Shown: one piece after another, positions 33,916 to 46,620 of the stretch
Position numbering within the stretch: position 1 is the stretch's first letter
Layout of the letters: each line of letters starts with the position of its first letter
Assembly (NCBI RefSeq): GCF_000004825.1
Contig: NW_008805085.1
Coordinates: 62,001 to 126,000, forward strand
Reading direction: 5' to 3'
DNA length: 64,000 nucleotides
From: Heterostelium album PN500
Taxonomy: Eukaryota > Evosea > Eumycetozoa > Acytosteliales > Acytosteliaceae
Translations under genes and position numbers: made by a program
Notes under the pieces: generated by a model
What the model saw: the letters and a program-made list of their open reading frames with translations, nothing else
What the model was told of the DNA's origin: nothing
The model's database searches: none

Positions 33916-36099
33916 TTAGAGTCTGTTCCAATATGTCCATCCTCTTACGAAATTGTAGTCTGGGAAGTTTACAGTGGGACCAACAGCGGTAACTACATAG
34001 TAAAAATTGAATTTTTTGGTAAAAAAAAAAATAGTTAGTAATGTTTGATCAAGTGCATTAATGATATTATTATTATTGTTATTTGAAACATACCAGCTGG
34101 TGATACATCGGTCAAAATTTGTGAGGCAACACGACGAACATCGGCAGCAGTGATTTCGGTGATACGCAAGTAGATTTCGTGGGCAGACAAACGACGACCC
34201 AAGGTCAACATTTGCAAACCAATCTTCTCACAGATACGTGAGGTTCCGTCGTATTGCATCAAAGTGTTGGCCAACAACTTTTGCTTGTTACGCTCAACCT
34301 CGGTCTCGCTGGCAGAGTTGGCAATACGTTGCCACTCCTTCAACATCTCACAGATCAAATCGTCGACACGCTCTGGGGCGGCAACACCATAGTTTCCAAA
34401 CAAACCAGTGTCTTGGTAGCAGGTGAAGAAGGTAGAGTATGACTCGGCCAATCCTTCGGTGGCAACAACTTCGGCGAGGTTCGAGATGAGGTTCTTTCCA
34501 CCGGCCAAGTTACGGTTCCAGTTACCGATCATGGTTTGGATCAACTCCATGACAAAGTAGTCTGGGTGGTTCCATTGGAGACCACGTACGGCAACGGCAA
34601 AGTGGACCAATGGGAGTGAGTCGTCACGGACTCTGAGTTCGGAACCGACGAAATCCGATGTGATGGCGGAACGTAGTGATGGTTCACCAGCGGCGATCGA
34701 TCCAAACTTCTCCTTGACGGCAGAGACCAATTTATCGTGATTGACAGCACCGGCGGCAGCAATGACCAAACGTTGACCAGTGTAGTTTTGTGAAATAAAG
34801 TCCTTGATATCGTTACGAGAGATCTTATTGATGTTCTCGACTGGACCTAAAATTGTACGACCCAAAGCTGATCCTTGGAAGGCGGCAGCATGTAATTGAT
34901 CAAAGATAACTTCTTCCTCCTTTGATTGTACATATTGCATTTCACTTAAAATAACATGACGTTCCTTATCGATATTTGATTGTCTAAAAAAATATAATTA
35001 ATAGTATTTATAAAAATAAAATATATATTAGTATTAATATGATTTGTGATTGGTTGGTCAAAAAAAAAAAAATATGAATTTTCATATTCAAATTTTTTCT
35101 TGTTTTTTTCTTGTTTGGTTGTTGTGTGTGTGTATAATGTAATGTAATGGAATGCAATGACATACTCGAATTTTGAGTTTTGTAAGATATCAGAGAGGAT
35201 ATCGACAGCATTTGGGATGTTCTCTTTAAGAACCTTCATGTAGTATGCAGAGTGCTCACGAGAGGTGAAAGCATTGAGGTTACCACCCATGTTTTCAATT
35301 TCAGTTTCGATGTAGTGTGGTGATGGACGCTTCTCGGTACCCTTGAAGATCATATGCTCCAAAAAGTGAGCGACACCATTATTCTTTTCGTTTTCATATA
35401 CACTACCAGAGTCAACCCAGACACCAATGCTGGCAGTCTCTCCGAATGATTGCTCAGTAGCAACACGAATACCGTTTGGTAATGTGGTTACTCTGGTCTC
35501 TGGAGTCTTATTCAAAAAGTCAGTGTTCAATGGTTGTGGTCCTGTTTCTGAAGCAAATCCACGATAGAGTCCCTGTTTAAAAAATTTTAAACAATTTAAA
35601 TATAAATATAACTATAACTACACATATATATAGCACAAATACAGCTCTAATTCATGATTCATTAACTGTTGACTATTATTATTATTGTGTTGTTGTTGCA
35701 TATCGTCAAAATTCATTCCAAAAATTTCTATGTTTTTTTTTTTTTTGTCATTGCGAAAAAAAAAATTACACCGATCAGCTGAAATGATGATCAATCATCA
35801 TTCTTATTGATTTGATTCTTTCTTGTTTTGTCTTGTAATTGTTGAGCTATCTGTAGTGTATTCTGTTTTTTTTTTTTTTTTTGTTTGAATTTAAAGATCA
35901 TAATTTTTCACTTGACACCTGATATGTCATGTGCTGTTTATTATTTGAGTTGTTTTGGTTATTGACGAAATGCCATATTTATTATTCTCTCGCACTAATT
36001 GAATTGATCTGTTTTGATGCATGTAATTTGTAGGTAGAATTAACTTACCAATCTTTGTGAAGTTGAACCGAACAACTTTGAGATATTTCTGTGAGCCAT
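33916..36099 (-). CDS. mppB: Mitochondrial processing peptidase beta subunit (474 aa, 4 exons)
   Basis: Zinc peptidase subunit that removes presequences from imported mitochondrial proteins. Exons 36099-36049, 35572-35166, 34983-34094 and 33992-33916 sum to 1425 bases. An Arg/Ser N-terminus (MAHRNISKLFGSTSQRL) is a likely presequence. The inverse zinc motif HFLEH (HxxEH) is in GVAHFLEHMIFKGTEKR, with the downstream Glu in the NAFTSREHSAYY region. The C-terminal peptidase M16 domain includes LGRTILGPVENINKI and AAGAVNHDKL. The last exon encodes VTAVGPTVNFPDYNFVRGWT and YWNRL. The first intron (477 bases) is unusually long for this window and may carry regulatory sites. Length and motifs fit beta-MPP rather than the alpha subunit, which lacks HxxEH. 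Confidence 0.95.
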
Positions 36100-36742
36100 T
36101 ATTTATTATTTTGTTAAAAATCTGAATGTAAGCTACTGTCTAATGATATAATTGAAAAGATTCTATTCTAAAACTTTCTTTTGATAATCAATGATCGACT
36201 AATATTGGTTATTTACTGAAAGTTGAAGAGATAAGCAATAGAGATTCGCAAATTCGATGAGTGATGATAAATTACTCAAAATTTTTAAAAGGGGTGATTA
36301 AAAAAAAAACAATAAAATAAATAAATATGAAAAAACAAATTATTTTTCCATCATTTGAGCGTGTATGATCAAAGTGAAAAAAAAAAAAAAATCAAAAAAA
36401 AAATTCTTGAAAGAAAAAACAAAATTGAAAAATATGTAAAAAACGTTACTGATGATCAAGTAAATGTCAGATGCACACTTGTTTAATTTAATTTGATGAT
36501 CAATGAAAGATTTATTTACTTTATTGATATTTTATTTGTAATAATAAAAAAGGTAATACTAGAATTTAATTTTTTATAATTTGATAATGAATATGTTGAA
36601 AACTTGAATCAAAAAAAAACTGTATGTTATTTTATGATGTTGGTTTTCTTATTTTACAAGTAATATTATTTTTGTTAAAGTTTAAAAGGTGGTGATGTTT
36701 GTTTGGTAGTTTGTGAGTGTGGGAGTGAAGTGTTGGAATATT
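36100..36742. other. Intergenic region
   Basis: Upstream of mppB and downstream of the SdrD-B gene. A/T runs only; nothing supported. Confidence 0.5.
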
Positions 36743-38532
36743 CTATTCTATGGCAAGTGCTAATGGTATTTCATTGATAATTTTACAGGATCTGACTGGG
36801 TGCAAATGTTCAACAACTTGTTTGACACGCTCGTGTTGGTGGTTGACAACGATACGACTGGTGTAGGAACCGGTGCCTGGCATTGGTGTGGTTGTGGCGA
36901 ATGAGTTGATGATCTGTGCGTGGAGTGGGGTGGTGAATCGATAGTTGATTCTGTACTCGCCAAACTCTAGACGATCGAAAAAGTATTTTCCATCAATGTC
37001 GGTCTTGACAGGTCGGACTTCTCTTCCGCTGACATCGTAGACTGGATTACCACTTTTGTCGGTCAAGTGGATAACTACACCTGGAACACCAAACTCATGA
37101 GAGTCCTTCACGTTGTCGTGATCGATATCCAAGTAGGTTTCGACGACCAACGCCATCGAGTCGTTTCTACAGAATGAAACTGGCATGTGATTACGAGTGA
37201 CGGGTGGTGGATCGACAATGTTGACATTCATGTCCATGACGATCTTCTCGTTCTCTGGAGTCTCTGGTTGATCGAGTTCCAACCATACTGACATTCCAAG
37301 TTCTGTGTTCTTTCCGTTGGCACCCTCTCCAACCATCAGTGGAACATCCATGGCAGCACGAGTGACATTGAGCGATTTGTGTTGATTCGATCCGATTCCA
37401 TAGAATGTACATTTACCTGGCATAGGCATATAGAGATTCCAGGTGTCTGGATTAACTTTTCCAGTTGGTGAACGACCAACGTAGAAATCCTCTGGAAGCT
37501 CAGTCTTTAAATCGGAACGGTCCCATGTTCTAGAGAACCAAAGATCGACCCACCAACCAGCGTTTGTAACTACTTTGTTTTCCTGTTGTTTTGGGAGGAT
37601 TGGACCGGTGACTCTAATTACGGTATCACTAATAAAGTGGACACGACCCATCTGTGGAATGAAATGCCAGATTGGAGTGTCTTGATTATTACCAAAAGCT
37701 TTGTATTCAGTGGAGTAGAAAGAGTGAGCAATTGGATCACGAGTAAAGTATGGTTGAGCTGGTTCCAAAATCTTGTAGATTTCATCGATACTATGTAAAC
37801 AGTTGGAAGCAACTTTGTTGTTGTTGTCATTCTTTCCAAAGGCAGTGTTATCTCCACCAGTTTGACTATTCTTGCTGTTTGGTGGGCTGATTGGAGCTTC
37901 TTTCTTGGTAATTTCAATTTCATCGAAATAGATAGATTCATCACGTCTTTGCTTGGTATTCTTGATGGTAAATGTATGGTAGAAATGATGTTCCTGGTCA
38001 TTTGGATAGAACATTTGGATTGGAACAGAGACGAGTTCCCAAGTATCTGGAGTGAGAGTAGTTCTCTTGAGAATTGATTTTTCTGGGGCATCATAGCTAG
38101 TCAACAAAAGTGATTTCGATGGTTTGTTATCACTTTCTCTAAACAAAATTTCAATTGGAACATCAATATTCTTTCCACAATTAATATAAAATGTTAAATT
38201 CTAAAAAATTATATAATTTAAATTAGTTTCTAATACTTTCTAATATATAAAAATTTTGTTTTTTTTTACTTTACAGAGGAAGGATCAAAACCTTGATTGG
38301 CATCTGTTAATCCATACCAAATGGCAGTTGTTCTATCAAGTCCCATTTGAATTGAAATCGATCCAGACTTTACAGTCTTTGCACTCAGTCTTCTCGAACC
38401 AAAACTATAGTCTGAAAAAGTTGGATTTAAACTATCACCAAATACCTTGGTGCTCTCAACTATTTCTTCTGCCATAACAAACAAAGGACATATCAGACAA
38501 ACAGTTATTAAAAGTGGTACAAATAATTTCAT
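36743..38532 (-). CDS. Secreted protein with SdrD B-like (Cna-B) domain (571 aa, 2 exons)
   Basis: Exons 38532-38275 and 38200-36743. A signal peptide (MKLFVPLLITVCLICPLFVM, cleavage near AEE) marks a secreted or surface protein. Residues 20-200 are a beta-rich region, and residues 230-400 another (GRVHFISDTVIRVTGPILPK, FYVGRSPTGKVNPDTWNLYM). Residues 440-515 match the SdrD B fold: ETYLDIDHDNVKDSHEFGVP with the Asp-rich calcium loop, GVVIHLTDKSGNPV, and DIDGKYFFDRLEFGEYRINY. Such domains occur in bacterial adhesins and in dictyostelid colossin-like secreted proteins. No membrane anchor is visible at the C-terminus. Extracellular matrix or cell-wall function is plausible but unproven. Confidence 0.8.
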
Positions 38533-39522
38533 TCTCTCTCTCTTTAATTAAAATATTAAGAAAGACTCGTGTTATTATTACTATTATTATATAATTATAA
38601 TATAAATTTGTATTGTTAAGGTGTTTGCTAAGTAGTATTCTAAAAAAAAAAAAGTATTATTTTTTTATTTTATTTTTTATTGTGTAGAATGATTGTTGTT
38701 AAATTTGGAATGATGTAAAATTTGAAATCAGGATTGGAACTTAAATAGATTTCTAGATACAATGTAAATGTGTTTCTGTTATTTCATTGTAAAGCAAAAT
38801 CGAAATGACCACTGTATGAATTTGTAGTGGATGTATATTCTCTTAGACCTTTCTCCGTGCATCGCAATGAAAAATCATATGGAATCTAACGTTTGTAACA
38901 TTGGTATCAAAATCTAGCATTTATACATAGATGTAAAAACTACTGTTGTAATATTACAACTATCAATCATTAAATTTAAACGATTTTGGCAATTGCAGTA
39001 TAATTAATCTCAAATAAACCACACCACACTTCTCATCAACCACATACCACACTCATCAAACACACACCACACATAAATTTGACGATGATGATGATGATGA
39101 TAATGATGGTTGACAATCCAATAGATCTGAAATATTTCAAATATATGTATGCATATGTGATCGATCGGTGGACAGATATTATTTGTTCTTATCCATCATG
39201 AGAATGAAATAAAAAATATAATTGAACAGAAGTATTGATGAAATATAATCATAATGATGTTACTATTATTAGTTAATGTGATAATTGCAATAACATATCA
39301 TTGTTTAATTATATGTTTGGTTGCTTGAAATTCTTTCTTTTCAATAAATAAAAGTACAATCTGTGTATTACATTTTGATATTGTGATGATCTCATGAACT
39401 GACGATCTTGTTGTCAACAATCTTTATGACGTTTAATCGATCTATGGTTAATTTGGTAAAGAGAAGAGAAAAGAAAAGAATGAATTCGAATTCAAACGAT
39501 TATTTTTGATTATTGTTGTTAG
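38533..39522. other. 1-kb intergenic region
   Basis: Promoter side of the SdrD-B gene. AT-rich; no gene. It contains the CA-rich cluster at 39018-39073, listed separately, and an atg/atga repeat tract near 39085. Confidence 0.5.
39018..39073 (-). promoter_or_regulatory. CA-rich (minus-strand TGTGG-rich) cluster
   Basis: Several CCACAC/CACACACC units with spaced CTCATCAA in about 55 bases, roughly 490-540 bases upstream of the SdrD-B gene. On the gene strand this is GTGTGG/TGTGTG-rich, like the G-box/CAE elements bound by G-box factor in developmental Dictyostelium promoters. Candidate site only. Confidence 0.3.
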
Positions 39523-42500
39523 TTAGTTAGCAAAGTGTACAAAGCAAAGTTTGATATTATATTTTATAAATGAGTGAGTTTCGATCGAATCAAACACCTC
39601 ATTGACTTTAAAATATATATATATTATAGAGAATAATGATTGATATTTACCTTGATAGACTTGCTGGTAGTTATCGAGAATCAAAGTGATAACATTGTTG
39701 ATCAGTGGTATCTTGAGTGATGTTTCAATGGTTTGATGTGCAGGTTTCACAAGATTTGGACCGAATACGATCGCTAGGTTGGAATGATTCATTTTGTTGC
39801 GCTCGCTGTTCTGTCCTACCAAGCGGAGCATTGTGACGATCGCTTGGAGTGTTGCCTGATTGCACGCAGGTATGCTGCTGAGCATCGAGCGTATACTAGC
39901 AATCTTTTCGCGTGGTGCGCACTCACTGTCACCCAATTCGACGATCTTGTCAAACAACTCGTGTGTCAGCAGCGGTGTTGTCATATCCCTAAAGAATGTC
40001 TTGATGACCGCCGCTAGATGATGAGGACCTTGCTTAGCTATTAAAGCATCCATATTAGCAATTGTACACTTATTCAAACTCTCTTTGAATTGATCTACTT
40101 CCAATTGATTTGGTGAAACTCTAAACAATCCTTCTGTATTCAAATCTATATAATACAAAACATTTTAAAATATTAATAAAACTATATATACCTATACTAT
40201 TACTATTTCAATAACTTACGATTTAAAATTGCATTACATGATTTTATAATAAAACTTGGTACTAATACATTCGGTCCTTCCCTTTGAACCAACTCTGATA
40301 TTGATGTACCAAATACTATAGTATTCAGTGAATTTAATAAAAAGTTAATGATTGTGTGTTTGAAATATGATAATGATTGCTATTGAACATACATTTCTTA
40401 TTAACAGTAGTTGTACATAACTCACCAAAGAGTTTCAAAAGATCTTTCTTTTCTTCGGCATCATCAACTTGGAATGAATAAGTTTCACCTCCTTTCTTTG
40501 ATATTGTTATAATATTTTTATGATCTATTAGATTTATTATTAATTGAAAATATTAAATGTTAATTAAATAAATAATATATTATTAAAATGTTATTATTAA
40601 CTTACTTGAGTTATCAGGTTGATCTGATACGACAACATCTGATAAATAAAATAGATTCTTAAATTTTAATAGATCCTTTTGATATTTCTTTCCAAATACA
40701 ATTATATCGTTACATAGATAGTAGAAATAGACTTGATCTTGTTTCTTCAACTCAAACTTTGTTAGTTTACCTTCATGTAAATATATTCTACCTGGTATAA
40801 CAAACTGTTGTTAAATAAAATAAAGAAAAGCGTCAGAGTTAAGTAATCTATAATTAATAAATTATCGACAATAACATACAGGATCTAATGCTTTCTTATT
40901 ATTAATCTTCCTATAGATATTTATAAGAGTTGCTGCATTCTGTGCTTGTGCCAAGTTATCTTGTACGAGTTGTTCAATCTCTTTCATCATTGTCACTGAA
41001 TTGTTTATATTTACATAATCTGGCCAATTATTCGGAGTATGACTTGCAATAGTCTAAATATATATATAAGATAGGATAAGAGGTTAGGTGTTACATCTTA
41101 AATATTGATATATAATCACTAATGATTGATTAACAAACATACAAATAATTGTCTTTGATATACAGATAAATGATTGAGTGGAGTTGCAATCAATGCCATA
41201 AGATCATACACTCTACCGGGAGTGTTATCACAACACTCTGATATAAAGTTGGCGAATTTCGGATTTTCATTTCTACAGCGATCGAGTGTATCGATTGCAT
41301 TCTTAAAGTTCTTTACATAGTTTCCATAGACTTTGAGATCCGGTGCTATTCTCAAAAAGATATCACCGAGACCCTCTACACACGGCCATCTCTCATTCAG
41401 CAATTCAAATTGCAGCAGTATTCTTTGGTGTACACTATAGATCTCCTCTATGGAACTGAATATCGACTTGAAATCCTCGTCTGAAACTAAAGCAGCGTTC
41501 TTAAGTGGACGGTAATAGTATTGCAAGATGATTTCGAGGTTGGTGTTGTAGCGACGTTCCTCTTGGACGAGATGACGGAATGCAATGTTTCGCTCGCGTA
41601 ACACCGAGCCGGTGTATACCTGTGCCAACCACTCGGTTCTTCGACGCGCCAAGAAACGACGTACACAACTCTGAACTGTGATGACATCGCGAATATACTC
41701 TTGTGAATCCATCCAGCTGTTTAGAACGGCGATCGACGGTGCCATCTGTGAAAAGTAGGGATCGCTCACCAGTGTGTTGAAATCAACGTTCAAATCCTGA
41801 CTGTAGAGAATGTCCATGATGTTGAGTACTACATTCGAAGAGATGCCCGGCAGTGCCAGTAAGATCGATTGTATCGCACCGAATATCTTTAGTTTCTCGT
41901 TGTTTTGCTCTGCCATGTTGGCGAGATTCTTGCGTTTCAGTGTGGAGTTTGATTTCTTGAGTTCACTGTTTTTCTTGAGTTTGATGATGCCCTTTGCAAT
42001 CGGGTGAGTTCTCGGTGAGGGAACTGGTGAGCTGCTCAGTGAGAAGCTAGATCCACTTCCGCTGCTACCAGTGGCGCCGTTGCCTTTCGAGACGGGTGAG
42101 AGCAACGACGATGAAGATGCGGGCAAGTTTGTTGCCGCCTTGAAATTGGGTGATGATCCATAGATTCCATTTTGATCGCGAACATGTTTCTGTTGGTATA
42201 CCGGTATCGACGGTGATGAAGATGATGTCGGTAGGAAGAATGAACCCGATTTCGGTTTGATCGGTGTGATTGAATCGTTTGAGTTGGAGGTGACAGATGA
42301 GTTGTCAGCGGATTGCGATCTACTCTGACGAGATGGCGATACTTTTGGTTGTGCTGCCAGCTCGACGTCCTCCGACAGTCCACTATCACCACGACTCAAA
42401 ACTGTCTTTCGAAGTGAATTTGAAGAGGTTGTCGGTGAAATCGATGAGGTTGGTGGTTTTGAGGTGGAAACAGCAACATTGTTCGAGGTACCACCGATTG

Positions 42501-43595
42501 GTTCCATTTTAGGTGATACAGAATTTGGTGGTGTTCCAGATGGTGTGCTGTTGGCCGATGACAATGTTGGTGTTGGAGGTTTGTATGGTGATGCTGGTTG
42601 TTGTCTGTTTTGTAGTGAATCACTTGATTTGTTTATTGTTGTTGATGCTGATGATGTTGTGGTTGTCGTTGCTGTTGAGGAAACTGTCAGTGGTGAAGAT
42701 CCAGGTGACTTCACAGATTTATTGATAATCCTATTGGTGGTTGGCGAAGTTGGAGGTGATTGTGAAATTCGCTTTGAGAATGTTTCGATTGCCGCTGGAG
42801 TGAGTGTTCTCCTGATTGAAAGTGGTGCCTTGTCGACCGATGGATTGATCGGTGCTATTGGTTTGCCTTTTCTATGATAGGTAAGTGTAGATTTCAAAGA
42901 TACTGTTTGTGTTGCTGTTGCTGATGCTGAAGTAGTACTACTGGGAGATGCACTATTCTGTTGTTGTTGTTGTTGTTGTTGCTGTTGCTGTTGTTGTTGT
43001 AATTTACCAAACAATACATCCTGTGAAGAAGACCTGTCGAAAACAAAAATTGATTAGTTAGTTTTATTCATATTCAACCAACAGTGTTTGTCAATTTTAG
43101 AAATTGATTTATAAATGACTCAAGTCAATCATAATCAATCATGATGTAAGCATTTAAAAAAAAACATAAATATAATTTTTTGAAAAAAAAGGAAAAATCA
43201 TGATTATTGGGATTTGTTGAAAGAGAAGAGACATAACTTTTCGACAACAAAACAACCTTTTTTTGCAAATTCACACATGTTTTGTTTGTTTTTTTTGTTG
43301 GGGAAGTGAGGTGAGTGGTTTTTGTGACATCTTTGATTTGAAAGTGACTGTAACTTGTTGTGATGATCATATTAATTATGATAATGAAAATAAAGATAAT
43401 GAAAAACTCTTTCTTGTATGTGAATGATAGATTTGTAATATTATATATATATGAAATAAATCTATAATAAAATAACAATGTTACTAATTAATTAATAACA
43501 TACCTAATTAAAGAATGTTCAGGCTCTGTTTTAAAACAGTGTTTGCATTTGTCATTTCTCCATAATTGTCTTTCAAATAAAGCACAAGAGCTCAT
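39523..43595 (-). CDS. RhoGEF/RhoGAP multidomain protein (1053 aa, 8 exons)
   Basis: Exons 43595-43504, 43033-41143, 41053-40880, 40804-40606, 40524-40393, 40315-40220, 40145-39651 and 39605-39523 sum to 3162 bases. N-terminal MSSCALFERQLWRNDKCKHC is a possible Cys-pair motif. Then come a Gln run, 330 Ser/Thr/Pro-rich residues, an IQ-like motif VQSCVRRFLARRR, a DH domain (LVQEERRYNTNLEIILQYYY ... YVKNFKNAIDTLDRC), a PH domain (RIYLHEGKLTKFELKKQDQV) and a RhoGAP domain (NTEGLFRVSPNQLEVDQFKE with the arginine finger, SNLAIVFGPNLVKP). It should both load and hydrolyse GTP on Rho/Rac proteins controlling actin. It corresponds to the GEF+GAP (Gxc/Gac-type) group of amoebae. Confidence 0.92.
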
Positions 43596-43606
43596 TTTGT
43601 AACTCT

Positions 43607-43654
43607 TTTATTGAGAGCACCCCTCGGTACTAGAGTCCCAAGTCGGTCAATAAA
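43607..43654 (-). promoter_or_regulatory. 5'-leader hairpin of the RhoGEF/RhoGAP gene
   Basis: An 8-bp perfect stem (TTTATTGA 43607-43614 with TCAATAAA 43647-43654) encloses a GC-rich loop that, in the transcript sense, forms a second helix CUUGG/CCGAG (one G-U pair). It begins 12 bases upstream of the ATG at 43595, hence probably in the 5' leader. Confidence 0.35.
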
Positions 43655-44226
43655 ACAACTTTATTTGACAGATAATCGATTATTGATACGAATTAAAATT
43701 TCGAAAAAAAATATGCAAATATATTCTAATTTTATTACTATTGTACACAATAAATATAACAAAAACTAATATTAATTAAACATTTGATTACTATTAATTA
43801 GAAAAACTAATGTTTTGACACTGTTGCCAATAGATTTTTGCAAAAAATAAAAAATCAAAAAAAATCATGTTATTTGAATTTTATTTCACTTGAGATTTGT
43901 TTGGCGCCATAAGATCACCGATGAAACCCACCAAAAATATTGTGTTACTAAATATAAAATCTGTAGATTCTACTACTTTTTTTATTTTATTTTAATAAAT
44001 ACTTTTAACTATAAAAGTATAGTCATCACTTTTCACAGACCAGATCTATTTTTATATATGTAATGTTGATGGTGTTTCTGACAGAAATTTGGATAGAGAA
44101 GTTAAACTTGGTTTCAAAAACTCTGAATGAAATTTGTATGATAATAATTTTTAAAAATAAATAACAATTTAAATAAAAGTATTTTTACTATTTTTTTTTC
44201 TAAATTATAATTTTTATTTTATTATT
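43655..44226. other. Intergenic region
   Basis: Promoter of the RhoGEF/RhoGAP gene and 3' side of DDX18. It contains TTTGGCGCC (43907-43915, E2F-like half site) and a 49-base segment (44042-44090) similar to 49089-49136. No gene seen. Confidence 0.4.
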
Positions 44227-46318
44227 TTATTTTTTACTTGATCCATATGGATTGGCAGCGGAATACTTTGGACCGGTGAAAGCCGATTTCTTTTTCTCGG
44301 ATTTTACGCTTGGCGCAATGTTAAAAACGATTTTTGGTGGATTTTGGAAACCAAAGGCGAGTGCGACCGAAGCCAAATCGAGACTGTTGACATTGAATGT
44401 ATCTTTGAGTGAGTGCGATGCATAGGAGTGGATGTAGCTCTTGTAGGCATCACGTGCAGAGTTGTGGAGATAGTAGTTGTTGGCGACCAGCTTCTCGAGT
44501 TGGTCCTGTACGTTGGAGACTTTCTTCTGTGGGAATTCGTATTCGTTCAATGGCACCTTGGCGAGTTTCAAGTACTTTAGGAAAGTGAGTTCCTGTGGCA
44601 GCAGGAAGAGCAATGCACGACCCTTCTTGCCGACACCACGCGCGGTACGACCGACTCTGTGGATATACTCCTTGGGATCATCGGGTGGATCGAACTGGAT
44701 GATCCAATCTACGGAGGGAATGTCAACGCCACGAGCGGCGACATCTGTACAAATGAGGATTCCCTTCTCGGCATTGACAAACTCGTAGAAAGTGTTGGTA
44801 CGCTTCTGCTGCTTTTGTTTTCCGTGGAACTCCAACACCGGAATGCCAATGAAATTGAGGAGCTCTGCGTGATACTTGACAGAGTTGCAACTGGACAAGA
44901 AGACAATGACCTTCTTGTTGAGGTTCTTCTTGAGGAAGGTGTAGAGAAGGAGGAAACGCTTCTCACTGGGACACACGACGTAACCCTGTTCCAAACCTTC
45001 GACGGTGGAGACTTCACGGTCGTCGTCGACACCGACGTACACTGGCTCCTTGTTGAACGAGACACGAGCAATGTCGTCGACTTTACGTGTTTGGGTGGCG
45101 GAGAACAACATGGTTTGACGCTCCTTTGGTAGGAGTTTGACGATCTGATGCATGTCCTCTTCGAATCCGACCTCCAAGATACGATCGGCTTCGTCAATGA
45201 CCAAACACTTCAAGTTCTTTACAATGAATCCACGGGTGTTCTGAAGATGATCCAACAGACGACCCGGTGTGCATACCAACAGGTTGACACCCTTCTCGAG
45301 ACGCTCGATCTCGGCACGCTTATCGTTGTTACCACCGATCACCAAACCGTGTGTCTGAGTGTGATTCAACATCAACTCACGGGCAACACCATAGATTTGC
45401 AGTGCCAACTCTCTGGTCGGTGAAATAATGATGACACCAGTTCCGTTTCTTGGCTTAAAGTTTGCTTTTACTAAAATTTCGATCGCTGGAATCAAGAATG
45501 CCAATGTCTTACCACTACCAGTTCTTGCTGCACCCAACAAATCTCTTCCCTCCAAAAGTGGCATAATTGTCTTTGCTTGAATTGGTGTCATCTTTGTGAA
45601 TTTCATCTCGGCAATTGCCTTCTTTGTCTTTTCTTCGATTGGTAATGAATTGAATTCGATTGAATCACCAGCAATACCCAACTCTTTAGAAAAATGAAAG
45701 TAAATAAACAAGTTAATAAGATGATGGATAAGTTTAAAAGAAGTTTAATAATATCTATTTACCTTCAGCAGTAACAGTTTCAGCTCTTGGAACTTTAATA
45801 TTTGGATCTGGAGCAGCCCATTCATCTTCTCTCCATTCGTTATTCTTCTTTGATGTTACATTGTCTTTGTCATCAGTAGCTACTGATGGAGTGACGGCAG
45901 CAGCAGCTTTAGTCGATTTACCACTAGTTGATGTAGTTGTAGTTGTGGTGGTAGTTGTAGTTGTTTCTTCGGTTGTCTTTGTTGGTGTTGGTAATTTCTT
46001 TGATCTCTTTCCAGTCTTTTTCTCTACTTGCTCCAAAGTTGGTACTGTCTTTGCATCTTCTTTCTCTTGTTCAGTTGGTACCGATGCCAATTGTTTAATC
46101 TCTGTAGCAACTTTATCAGTCTGAGCATTTCTCTTTTGTTTCTTCTTTGTTTGTGGTGGTTGTTCAGTTGGCTTGCTATCGATAATTGATTGTTGTTCTT
46201 GTTCTTTCTCTTCATTATCGATAGTTCTCTTTTTATTCTTATTTCTCGATGAATTTGAAACAGCTGTTTCGGGTGCAGGTGTTACTGCTGCACCACCACT
46301 CTTCTTTGGTATCACCAT
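44227..46318 (-). CDS. ddx18: DEAD-box RNA helicase DDX18/Has1 (670 aa, 2 exons)
   Basis: Nucleolar helicase required for both ribosomal subunits. Exons 46318-45763 and 45683-44227 sum to 2013 bases. N-terminal Lys/Thr/Gln-rich tail (about 180 residues), then the Q motif [16 protein letters not shown], motif [24 protein letters not shown], motif [26 protein letters not shown], motif [20 protein letters not shown], motif [11 protein letters not shown]. The following C-terminal block [20 protein letters not shown] is characteristic of Has1. ATG 46318 was chosen because the sequence just upstream lacks another ATG in frame. The shared TGACGAGTCG element lies about 145 bases upstream. Confidence 0.95.
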
Positions 46319-46461
46319 TCTAAAATCCAAACTTATATAACAAATATAATAACGAAATTATATAATATTATAATTTTTAGATATTAGCAGCAATAATTAA
46401 TATTAACACAACAATAATAAATAAGAAAGTATTAAAAAGTTGGTTGGTTCGTGTGATCACT

Positions 46462-46480
46462 TGACGAGTCGTTTTTTTTT
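46462..46480 (-). promoter_or_regulatory. Shared upstream element TGACGAGTCG + T run (DDX18 copy)
   Basis: Nineteen bases identical to those upstream of DDX27 (9580-9599), same orientation, about 145 bases before the DDX18 ATG. In the transcribed direction it reads A-run + CGACTCGTCA. Confidence 0.45.
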
Positions 46481-46620
46481 AAATTTTTTTTATCAATTAA
46501 TTCAATTTATTTTCAAAAAATATTTATTAAAATAAAATGAAAATAAAACGAAACCGAACTTCTAGAAATTTATTGAATTATTTACAATTTATTTATATAT
46601 ATTTTTTGAATTATATTAGT

